Below, piece after piece: positions 43,637 through 49,978 of a DNA stretch of 64,000 bases. Position 1 is the stretch's first letter. The number at the start of each line of letters is the position of its first letter. The translations under genes were made by a program, and so were the position numbers. The stretch is from DTU089 sp964421815 (lineage in GTDB: Bacteria; Bacillota; Clostridia; Oscillospirales; Acutalibacteraceae), in NCBI GenBank assembly GCA_964421815.1, contig CAYQYT010000001.1, positions 62,001 to 126,000 of the forward strand, read 5' to 3'. The notes below the pieces were generated by a model. The model did not search any database. It had not been told where the DNA came from and was given only the letters and a program-made list of their open reading frames with translations.

Positions 43637-44497
43637 TTATAACAATCCCTTAATGCTCTCCGTGATTTTTCTTGCGATATAGGGGTTGTTCATTGTGTAA
43701 ATGTGAATTCCGTCAACTGCGTTGGAAACAAGGTCAACAATTTGGTCAACGGCGAAAGCGATACCCGCATCTACAAGTGCTTCGGGGCGGTTTTCGTATT
43801 TTTGAATCATTTTAACGAATTTGGACGGTAAACTTGCACCGCACATGGAAACCATACGTTCAATCTGCTTTTTGTTGGTAACGGGCATTATTCCTGCGGA
43901 AATGGGCACGTAAATACCCGCGTTATCACATTTATTTCGGAAATTGTAAAAGTATTCGTTATTGAAGAAAAGTTGTGTAACAACACCTTGTGCACCGCAG
44001 TCGATTTTGTGTTTGAGGTTTTGAATATCAGTATTCGAGTTGGGCGCTTCAAAATGCGTTTCCGGATATCCCGCTACGGAAATGCCGAAATCCCCGTGGT
44101 TTTTAATATATGTTACAAGGTCGCTTGCGTAAATAAAATCCTTTTTAGGCTCAAAATCAGGGTTTTTATCACCCCGCAAAGCGAGAATGTTCTCAATATT
44201 GTTTTCTTTAAGTTCCGCTAAAACTCTGTCAATATCTTCTTTTGCGGAATTGACACAGGTCAGGTGCGCCATTGCTTCAATGCCGTATTTGTTTTTTATA
44301 AGGGAAGCGATGTCACAGGTGTAATTGTTTGCGGAGGAACCGCCCGCACCGTATGTAACGCTTATGTAGTCGGGGCGCAGGGATTGGAGTTCTGCAATGG
44401 TATTGTAAACTGTTTCAACGGAACTTGTCTTTTTAGGGGGGAAAACCTCAAAGGACAGGACTGTTCTGTCGCTTGTATATAATGATGATAATTTCAT
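43637..44497 (-). CDS. metF: Methylenetetrahydrofolate reductase
   Basis: A flavoprotein of 286 residues that reduces 5,10-methylene-THF to 5-methyl-THF for methionine synthesis or the Wood-Ljungdahl methyl branch. The TIM-barrel signatures are FEVFPPKK at the start (Glu general acid), YISVTYGAGG, MAHLTCVN, LALRGDKN with the folate-binding Asp, GVTQLFF and SAGIMPV. The ATG at 44497 (MKLSSLY) is preferred over an upstream in-frame start because AGGTTGAG precedes it and homologues start this way. It lies just beyond the pnp terminator on the same strand. No S-box or SAM riboswitch is apparent in the short leader. Confidence 0.95.
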   Translation of the reverse strand: MKLSSLYTSDRTVLSFEVFPPKKTSSVETVYNTIAELQSLRPDYISVTYGAGGSSANNYTCDIASLIKNKYGIEAMAHLTCVNSAKEDIDRVLAELKENNIENILALRGDKNPDFEPKKDFIYASDLVTYIKNHGDFGISVAGYPETHFEAPNSNTDIQNLKHKIDCGAQGVVTQLFFNNEYFYNFRNKCDNAGIYVPISAGIMPVTNKKQIERMVSMCGASLPSKFVKMIQKYENRPEALVDAGIAFAVDQIVDLVSNAVDGIHIYTMNNPYIARKITESIKGLL

Positions 44498-44522
44498 ACT
44501 ACTCAACCTTTGTAAAAACACA

Positions 44523-44554
44523 GGGCTGTAAAAACTTTCGTTTTTTACAGCCCC
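44523..44554 (-). terminator. pnp terminator
   Basis: On the minus strand GGGCTGTAAAAAA pairs with TTTTTACAGCCC around CGAAAG. The same hairpin core closes the pspC-like gene at 10486. Confidence 0.88.
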
Positions 44555-44565
44555 GTTTAATTCTA

Positions 44566-46752
44566 TCAGTCTCTTCTGTCGCGTTTGTGGAAGTTGTTGT
44601 TACGTCTGGGACGTCTTTCTCTTTCGGGCTCATCGTCATTTTCGGGAACAAGACCTTCAACTTCAATAAGAGCGTCACGTCTTGAAAGATTGATTCTGCC
44701 CTGGTCGTCAATTTCCGTAACCTTAACGATTATTTCATCGCCCACATTTACGCAATCTTCAACTTTTTCGGTTCTCTTAACGTCAAGTTTGGAGATGTGA
44801 ACAAGACCTTCTTTACCGGGAGCAATTTCAACGAAAGCACCGAAGGACATAAGTCTTGTAACAACGCCTTTGTAAATTGCACCGATTTCGGGGTCGTTTG
44901 CGATTGTGTTGATAATATCGAGAGCGCGGTTGGCATCGTCGATATCAACTGCTGTAACATAGATTGTACCGTCTTCCTCAACATCAACCTTACAGTTACA
45001 TTCAGCGCAGATTTTCTGGATAACCTTGCCCTGCTTACCGATAACGTCACCGATTTTCTCAACATCAATTTTTGTTGTGAGGAGCTTGGGTGCATATTTG
45101 GAAAGTTCTTTTCTGGGTTCTGCAATTACGGGAAGCATAATTTCATCAAGGATGTACATACGTGCATCATAGGTTTTCTGGAATGCTTCCTTAATGATTT
45201 CGGGAGTAAGACCGTGAACTTTAAGGTCCATCTGAATAGCGGTGATACCTTTCTTTGTACCTGCTACCTTGAAGTCCATATCGCCGAAGAAGTCCTCAAG
45301 ACCCTGAATATCAACCATTGTCATGAAACGGTCGCCCTCGGAAATAAGACCGCAGGAGATACCTGCAACGGGGGCTTTAATGGGAACACCCGCCGCCATA
45401 AGAGCGAGAGTTGAACCGCAAACAGAACCCTGGGATGTTGAGCCGTTGGAAGAAAGAACTTCGGAAACAACACGGATTGTGTAGGGGAATTCCTCCATTG
45501 AGGGAATAACGGGAAGAAGTGCTCTTTCAGCGAGAGCGCCGTGACCGATTTCGCGTCTGCCGGGGCCTCTTGAGGGCTTTGTTTCACCAACGGAGTATGA
45601 GGGGAAGTTATAGTGATGGATGTATCTCTTTTCAACATCCTCGTCAATACCGTCAAGCATCTGTGCATCACGGGCAGTACCGAGAGTTGCGATTGAAAGA
45701 ACCTGGGTCTGTCCGCGGGTGAACATACCCGAACCGTGCACTCTTGAAAGAAGGTCGATCTGTGCGTTAAGGGGACGGATTTCGTTGATACCGCGTCCGT
45801 CAACACGTTTGCCTTCGTCAAGGAGCCAACGGCGAACTACGAATTTCTGGAGTTTATAAAGGCAATCCTCGATTTTGTCCGCTTCCTCGGGGAATTTCTC
45901 GTCAAATTCAGCGTGAACTGCGTCATAAACGGGACGGAGTCTTTCATCACGGATTCTCTTGTCGTCAGTATCAAGAGCCGCCTTAACATCATCAATGGCA
46001 AAAGCCTTGATTGCTTCGTAAAGTTCTTCGCTGGGATCGTTGGACTCAAAGGGGATTTTTTCTCTGCCGATTTCGGCAACGATTGATTTGATAAATTCAA
46101 CGATTTTCTTGTTCTCCTCGTGAGCGAACATAATACCGTCGAACATAACGTCATTGGAAATTTCGTTAGCACCCGCTTCAATCATGGCAACAAGGCTGTC
46201 CGTGGAAGCAACTGTAACGGTCATTTCTGTTTTTGCTCTCTGTTCGAGAGTGGGGTTGATAACATACTCACCGTCAACAAGGCCGAGAGAAACGCTGGAA
46301 ACGGGACCGTCCCAGGGAATATCGGAAATAGCGATAGCGGTGGAAACACCCCAGAGGGCTGCAATTTCGGGGGAGCAGTCGGGGTCAACGGACATAACGG
46401 TTGCAACAACCGAAACATCATTTCTCATATCCTTGGGGAAAAGGGGACGAATGGGGCGGTCGATAACACGGGATGTAAGAACCGCTTTTTCGGATGCCTT
46501 ACCCTCACGGCGCTGGAAAGAACCGGGGATTCTGCCCACTGCATAGAGTTTTTCCTCGAAGTCAACGGAAAGGGGGAAGAAATCCACACCTTCACGGGGC
46601 TTGTCAGCCATTGTTGCGGTACAGAGAACTTCCGTTTCGCCGTAGCGAACAAGACAGGCGCCGTTTGCAAGACCTGCCATTTTGCCGGTTTCAATAGCCA
46701 ATTTTCTGCCGGCAACTTCGGTTTCAAAAACTTTGAAATCTTTGAAGAACAT
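44566..46752 (-). CDS. pnp: Polyribonucleotide nucleotidyltransferase (PNPase)
   Basis: A 728-residue phosphorolytic 3'-5' exoribonuclease, a main RNA-decay enzyme. It has two RNase PH-like cores (1-~210 and ~310-545). The second holds RRWLLDEGKRVDGRG, SRGPGRREIGHGALAERAL and the metal Asp pair in IQGLEDFFGDMDFKVAGT. An alpha-helical domain lies between the cores. The KH domain follows (KIGDVIGKQGKVIQKI), then S1 (GAIYKGVVTRLMSFGAFVEI). The tail is Arg/Glu-rich and low complexity (ERERRPRRNNNFHKRDRR). It follows rpsO on the same strand, the conserved rpsO-pnp order. AAGAGG precedes the start. Confidence 0.98.
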   Translation of the reverse strand: MFFKDFKVFETEVAGRKLAIETGKMAGLANGACLVRYGETEVLCTATMADKPREGVDFFPLSVDFEEKLYAVGRIPGSFQRREGKASEKAVLTSRVIDRPIRPLFPKDMRNDVSVVATVMSVDPDCSPEIAALWGVSTAIAISDIPWDGPVSSVSLGLVDGEYVINPTLEQRAKTEMTVTVASTDSLVAMIEAGANEISNDVMFDGIMFAHEENKKIVEFIKSIVAEIGREKIPFESNDPSEELYEAIKAFAIDDVKAALDTDDKRIRDERLRPVYDAVHAEFDEKFPEEADKIEDCLYKLQKFVVRRWLLDEGKRVDGRGINEIRPLNAQIDLLSRVHGSGMFTRGQTQVLSIATLGTARDAQMLDGIDEDVEKRYIHHYNFPSYSVGETKPSRGPGRREIGHGALAERALLPVIPSMEEFPYTIRVVSEVLSSNGSTSQGSVCGSTLALMAAGVPIKAPVAGISCGLISEGDRFMTMVDIQGLEDFFGDMDFKVAGTKKGITAIQMDLKVHGLTPEIIKEAFQKTYDARMYILDEIMLPVIAEPRKELSKYAPKLLTTKIDVEKIGDVIGKQGKVIQKICAECNCKVDVEEDGTIYVTAVDIDDANRALDIINTIANDPEIGAIYKGVVTRLMSFGAFVEIAPGKEGLVHISKLDVKRTEKVEDCVNVGDEIIVKVTEIDDQGRINLSRRDALIEVEGLVPENDDEPERERRPRRNNNFHKRDRRD

Positions 46753-46901
46753 AATTTTTTACCTCTTTTTATTTATTTCCGCTTCAATGGATTAGCAACA
46801 AAGAAAAACACAAAAGACTTGTACTTTTCTTTATCGCTAAAACCTAAATCCGCGGATTATACACTTATTTTAACACAAAATTTGTGAAAATAAAAGCCAT
46901 T

Positions 46902-46943
46902 AAAAAAACGGCTAACGGGACAAACGGAAAACCGTTTGTCCCG
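46902..46943 (-). terminator. rpsO-pnp intergenic hairpin (partial terminator)
   Basis: On the minus strand CGGGACAAACGG pairs perfectly with CCGTTTGTCCCG around a TTTT loop. A seven-T run follows, but only after a 7-base gap. Some readthrough into pnp is likely, as in other rpsO-pnp loci. Confidence 0.8.
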
Positions 46944-46953
46944 AGTAGAGCAA

Positions 46954-47217
46954 TTATTTACGAAGACCGAGACGAGCGATAATTGAACGGTAACGTTCAA
47001 TGTCCGTCTTTTGAAGATAAGCAAGAAGGTTTCTTCTGTGACCTACCATTTTGAGAAGACCGCGACGGGAGTGGTGGTCCTTCATATTGTTTTTAAGATG
47101 TGCGTTAAGGTCGTTAATTCTCTTTGTGAGAACAGCGATCTGAACTTCGGGAGAACCTGTGTCGCCCTCGTGAGTAGCATACTCTTTAATGATTGCCTGT
47201 TTTTCTGCCTGTGTCAT
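46954..47217 (-). CDS. rpsO: 30S ribosomal protein S15
   Basis: 87 residues, normal for S15, which binds the 16S rRNA central domain and helps form bridge B4. The classic signature THEGDTGSPEVQIAVLTKRINDLN is followed by HSRRGLLKMVGHRRNLLAYL and ends GLRK. The ATG at 47217 (MTQAEKQ) is chosen over the GTG 9 bp upstream because GAGGTGA then lies at normal distance. The promoter is at 47319-47347, and the leader has a foldable hairpin that may be an S15-binding autoregulatory site. It is followed by pnp. Confidence 0.98.
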   Translation of the reverse strand: MTQAEKQAIIKEYATHEGDTGSPEVQIAVLTKRINDLNAHLKNNMKDHHSRRGLLKMVGHRRNLLAYLQKTDIERYRSIIARLGLRK

Positions 47218-47257
47218 ATTTTTCACCTCTTTAAATATTACCGAATAACCCAGCCAA

Positions 47258-47296
47258 TACGGTAGGTGAGTGCCTGAAAAATGGGCTTACTCCGTA
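47258..47296 (-). promoter_or_regulatory. Candidate S15 autoregulatory leader hairpin
   Basis: On the minus strand TACGG pairs with CCGTA, then GT-AG with CT-AC and CC with GG. This is a bulged stem about 40 bases long between the rpsO promoter and its ribosome site. S15 represses its own mRNA through varied leader folds in several bacteria. No alignment to a known class was done. Confidence 0.4.
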
Positions 47297-47318
47297 CTCC
47301 GAGTTATAAGGCTCTGCC

Positions 47319-47347
47319 ATTATATCACAAGTTTTTTGATTTGTAAA
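47319..47347 (-). promoter_or_regulatory. rpsO-pnp promoter
   Basis: On the minus strand TTTACA (47342-47347) and TATAAT (47319-47324) are separated by 17 bp, giving a leader of about 95 bases. Confidence 0.82.
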
Positions 47348-47426
47348 GGATTTTTTTATCGGCAAAGGGGTAATCTCGGCAAAGAGGAAAAGAGGAAAGA
47401 GGAAGCGGTGAACAAAGCACAGGAAG

Positions 47427-47567
47427 TTACTCCTCGTCACTGTTTATATACATTTCCTCTGTTTCAATTTGTCCGTTTTTCAGGATTTCACGCATTTTTT
47501 CAATATCGTTCTCTTCCAAAGCATCGGTAATAATATTAAACAATCTGAAATACATTTTCTTAAACAC
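47427..47567 (-). CDS. Small 46-residue acidic-tailed protein, unknown
   Basis: A GTG at 47567 (or ATG at 47555) opens a frame of 46 codons behind a very G-rich ribosome site (GGGGGGGTGAT). The product is helical: FKKMYFRLFNIITDALEEND, then IEKMREILKNGQIETEEMYI and an acidic end. There is no membrane helix. It diverges from the small helix-turn-helix gene and shares an operator-like palindrome with it. It could be a partner or target of that regulator. I recognise no family, and the protein is real only if the ribosome site and conservation hold. Confidence 0.55.
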   Translation of the reverse strand: MFKKMYFRLFNIITDALEENDIEKMREILKNGQIETEEMYINSDEE

Positions 47568-47606
47568 CGTATCACCCCCCCATATACCAAAACGGGATTA
47601 TTTAAT

Positions 47607-47623
47607 TATACCAATTAGGTATA
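47607..47623. promoter_or_regulatory. Operator-like palindrome between the 46-residue gene and the HTH gene
   Basis: TATACC-AATTA-GGTATA is a perfect inverted repeat. It overlaps TATAAT-like -10 boxes on both strands (47620-47625 plus; 47605-47610 minus). A third TATACC half-site lies at 47583-47588. Autoregulation by the HTH protein is the simplest reading. Confidence 0.6.
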
Positions 47624-47642
47624 ATAATGTCAAGGTGATTTT

Positions 47643-47837
47643 ATGAGGTTAAAGGAATTGCGAAAAGAACGGGGCATAACCCAGTTAAAACTTGCAATGG
47701 ATTTGGGATTGAATCAAAACACGGTAAGCAGGTACGAAACAGGGGAAAGAGAAGCGGATTACAAAACCCTTATTTCCTTGGCGGACTATTTTGATGTTTC
47801 CGTTGACTACCTTTTAGAAAGAACCGACAAAAAATAA
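47643..47837 (+). CDS. Small XRE-family helix-turn-helix regulator
   Basis: 64 residues, essentially a bare Cro/C1-type DNA-binding domain: MRLKELRKERGITQLKLAMDLGLNQNTVSRYETGEREADYKTLISLADYFDVSVDYLLERTDKK in overview, with the recognition helix around NQNTVSRYE. AAGGTGA precedes the ATG. It has no sensor or dimerisation domain, so it resembles Xre/SinR-like repressors or antitoxins. The palindrome at 47607-47623 is its probable operator. A terminator follows directly, then the decayed island. Confidence 0.88.
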   Translation: MRLKELRKERGITQLKLAMDLGLNQNTVSRYETGEREADYKTLISLADYFDVSVDYLLERTDKK

Positions 47838-47872
47838 ACTTCTTCGTTTTTGAAACGGAGGAGTTTATTTTT
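47836..47872 (+). terminator. Terminator of the HTH gene
   Basis: AAACTTCTTCGTTT pairs with AAACGGAGGAGTTT (two G-T pairs) around TTG, followed by ATTTTTT. Confidence 0.88.
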
Positions 47873-47931
47873 TACAACGATTATGCAAAAAAGGTGTGGG
47901 CACTTTATGTTCTACACCTTGTAAATGCTGT

Positions 47932-48306
47932 TTAATCAGAGATTTCATCATCCGAGTTAACGTCAAGATAAGAGGGTGAAAATTGATTGTTTTTGTATTT
48001 TACCCTCGTTAAACGGCAAATATACGATTGGCTAATCTTCGGACGAAAGTATATTCTATACAACGCAAGCACCCCTTGTCCTCGTTTAATTACCGAAAAT
48101 AATGTGGGTGTTTTAAAGTTCAATATTGCAGAAGTATATTGCTTTCGATATTTCTCATCTATGAAGCCTTGATTTTCAAGGCTTAAAGTTATTATAAATA
48201 TCCGCTTTAGACCTTTTATCCGCCATGAATTCTGCGTTTTATAGTTTACTTCTGTTGTACCGTTCAGGCGGAGCGTGTGACGGAAGAAAGATTTTCTCAT
48301 ATACAA
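47932..48306 (-). other. Unassigned open frame downstream of the relaxase remnant
   Basis: A 124-codon frame overlaps the relaxase remnant out of frame. Its last 78 codons (from GFIDEKYRKQ to NSDDEISD) have plausible composition, with basic and aromatic residues, but there is no ribosome site, no recognised domain and no convincing start. It may be leftover coding sequence of the mobile element fused to noncoding DNA. I do not call a gene. A small hairpin (AAGGTGT/ACACCTT) lies just below it at about 47890-47920. Confidence 0.25.
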
Positions 48307-48496
48307 GACTGCCTTTCCTGGTGTAATCGTGTTTTACGCCGTCATATTCGTTAGTGATTTCACTGCAGCTCATATATGCACTTACGGATTCGGCTGAGCG
48401 ACCTACACCACGGGTTATGACTTTGGCTTCAAGGTGATAAATTGCGGGTATCACGTCCTTTCGGTTGATTTGTTTTGTTTCGGCGATTATTGACAA
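48239..48496 (-). pseudogene. MobA/MobL-family relaxase, truncated remnant
   Basis: The 85-codon frame reads AIYHLEAKVITRGVGRSAESVSAYMSCSEITNEYDGVKHDYTRKGSLVYEKIFLPSHAPPE in overview. This is the start of a MobA/MobL plasmid-mobilisation relaxase: the AIYHLE-K, GRSA-ASAYMSC and DYTRK-GLV-E-FLP-APPE motifs. Intact members run to several hundred residues with metal-binding His further on. Here the similarity stops right after PPE and the frame ends with RYNRSKL and a stop, so the gene is cut at its 3' part. It marks a past mobile element. Confidence 0.8.
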
Positions 48497-48536
48497 AGTG
48501 ATTTTTTACAGTAAACTTAAATATGAAAATATTTTT

Positions 48537-48583
48537 TGTAACCTTTCTATAACTTCAATTGTTATTATAGTGAAAGGACCTTT
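48537..48583 (+). promoter_or_regulatory. Probable ECF-type promoter of the second sigma gene
   Basis: TGTAACC (48537-48543) resembles ECF -35 elements. A small palindrome GAAAGGACCTTTC (48571-48583) follows near the expected start site. No consensus -10 is evident, which fits an alternative sigma factor. Self-activation is inference. Confidence 0.4.
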
Positions 48584-48601
48584 CAACTAGGCGGTGAAAC
48601 A

Positions 48602-49087
48602 ATGACAGATGATGATTTTATGCAAGCGGTAAATCGTAACAATCAACGTCTTTTTCTTATAGCTCTATCTTTCACGAAAAGCACTTACGATGCCGAAGAT
48701 ATTCTTCAAAATGTTTTTATTAAACTTTTAAAGCATCCTAAGAGTTTTTCTGATAATGTGCATTTAGATAAATGGTTGACGACGGTTTGTGTTAATGAAA
48801 GTAAAAATTACATAAAATTACCATTCAGATATCACAAAAACATTGACGATTGTGATTTTGTTTCAGGTGCCAACTTTGACAGTACAACTCAAATAGATTT
48901 GTATAACGCTGTTATGGGGTTGTCAAAAAAAGAACGCACGGTAATTCATTTGTTTTACTACGAAAACTTATCAATAAAAGACATTGCAGAAATGCTTAAA
49001 ATTAAAGAGTCGGCAGTTAAAACCAGGTTAAGTCGTGCAAGAGTAAACTTAAAAGAACAGTTGGGAGATGAGTGGATAGATGAGTAA
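48602..49087 (+). CDS. Sigma-70 family (ECF-like) sigma factor
   Basis: 161 residues with regions 2 and 4 only. Region 2 is RLFLIALSFTKSTYDAEDILQNVFIKLLKHPKSF, and the region 4 helix-turn-helix is LSIKDIAEMLKIKESAVKTRLSRARVNLKEQL. GGCGGTGAAACA gives the ribosome site. Codon use is more AT-rich than in the flanking housekeeping genes, in keeping with transfer. It overlaps the following membrane protein gene by 8 bp, a sigma/anti-sigma style pair. It is only distantly like the sigma factor at 20.3 kb (about 173 residues). The stimulus is unknown. Confidence 0.87.
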   Translation: MTDDDFMQAVNRNNQRLFLIALSFTKSTYDAEDILQNVFIKLLKHPKSFSDNVHLDKWLTTVCVNESKNYIKLPFRYHKNIDDCDFVSGANFDSTTQIDLYNAVMGLSKKERTVIHLFYYENLSIKDIAEMLKIKESAVKTRLSRARVNLKEQLGDEWIDE

Positions 49088-49544
49088 AAAACAATATACA
49101 GATACCTTTTCAAACATTCATCCTTCCGATGAAACAATTGAAAGGATTATGAGTATGACTAACAAAAAACATTTCACAGATATTAGTAAAGCGTTTGTTG
49201 CTTTAATTGCAGTAATTTCAATTCTTTGTTCCATAGGTTTAGTAGCAAATGCTGCCACAGATGGCGCTGTTTCTGAAACTGTTTCCGAAGTCTTTGAAAC
49301 CGTATCAAATAAAATAACAATTTTAATAAACGGAAAAGAAACTGAAGCAGACATAAATGTTACCGGAAAGACAAGTGCTGACGGTGAAAAATATTATGAG
49401 GCAGAAATTAAAATGGATATTCCTGATGCTAACGCAGAAGTAGAATGTGAATTACAATTAGATGGAGACACAGTCTTAGAAGATATTGATTCTGCTCTTC
49501 AGGAAAGCATAGAAGCGCACATACACAGCGAAGAAAGCGAATAA
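49080..49544 (+). CDS. Single-pass membrane protein, probable anti-sigma factor
   Basis: 154 residues. The cytoplasmic part (1-38) has FSNIHPSDETIERIMSMTNKKH, like the short anti-sigma N-termini of DUF4179-type proteins. One helix follows (about 40-60, AFVALIAVISILCSIGLVANA), then an outer domain of about 90 residues rich in Glu, Asp and Thr (NKITILINGKETEADINVTG). The start lies inside the end of the sigma gene. The role as anti-sigma is inferred from position and topology, with no zinc-binding HxxxCxxC motif. Confidence 0.65.
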   Translation: MSKKQYTDTFSNIHPSDETIERIMSMTNKKHFTDISKAFVALIAVISILCSIGLVANAATDGAVSETVSEVFETVSNKITILINGKETEADINVTGKTSADGEKYYEAEIKMDIPDANAEVECELQLDGDTVLEDIDSALQESIEAHIHSEESE

Positions 49545-49572
49545 TTCTACATGCCCGTATTACTTAAATTAG

Positions 49573-49806
49573 TATTACGGGTATTCCGTAAAGCCTGATG
49601 AAAGACAAAAAGGCTATGCAACATCAATGCTCAAAGCCGTTCTTCCTTATTGCAAGGAACTCGGACTTGATAAAATTCTCATAACTTGCATTGACGGCAA
49701 TATAGGGAGCGAAAAAACAATACTTAATAACGGCGGCGTTTACGAATCCACCGTATGCGAGCCGGATAGAAACCTAAACCTGAAAAGATTTTGGATAACG
49801 CTTTGA
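49573..49806 (+). pseudogene. GNAT acetyltransferase, N-terminally truncated
   Basis: An in-frame stretch after a TAG at 49570 reads GYSVKPDERQKGYATSMLKAVLPYCKELGLDKILITCIDGN in overview, then IGSEKTILNNGGVYES, with a TGA at 49804. This is motif A and the C-terminal half of a GNAT enzyme. The first half, the start codon and a ribosome site are missing, so it is a relic. It sits at the right end of the accessory island. Confidence 0.8.
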
Positions 49807-49824
49807 CAAGATAATTGCATATCG

Positions 49825-49858
49825 ACTGCCCTCATATTTGCGAGGGCAGTTTTGTTTT
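49825..49858 (+). terminator. Terminator after the GNAT relic
   Basis: ACTGCCCTC pairs with GAGGGCAGT and is followed by TTTTGTTTT. Confidence 0.85.
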
Positions 49859-49865
49859 AGGACAG

Positions 49866-49898
49866 AAAAATCACCTGCTACTTTTGAAGTAACAGGTG
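49866..49898 (-). terminator. Terminator of the FGGY kinase operon
   Basis: On the minus strand CACCTG-TACTT pairs with AAGTA-CAGGTG around CAA, with ATTTTT following. A smaller GGGTTGTA/TACAACCC hairpin lies closer to the gene at 49928-49946. Confidence 0.7.
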
Positions 49899-49978
49899 TT
49901 TTGTAGGTGAATAAAATTATTTTATTCGGGTTGTATTTTACAACCCCTTTATTTTTAACAACGAATATGTAAAAGCAC

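Noticed and set aside
47932..48306. A second coding gene downstream of the relaxase remnant
   Set aside because: The frame has no ribosome site, overlaps the remnant out of frame and matches no family I know. It is listed only as an unassigned region.
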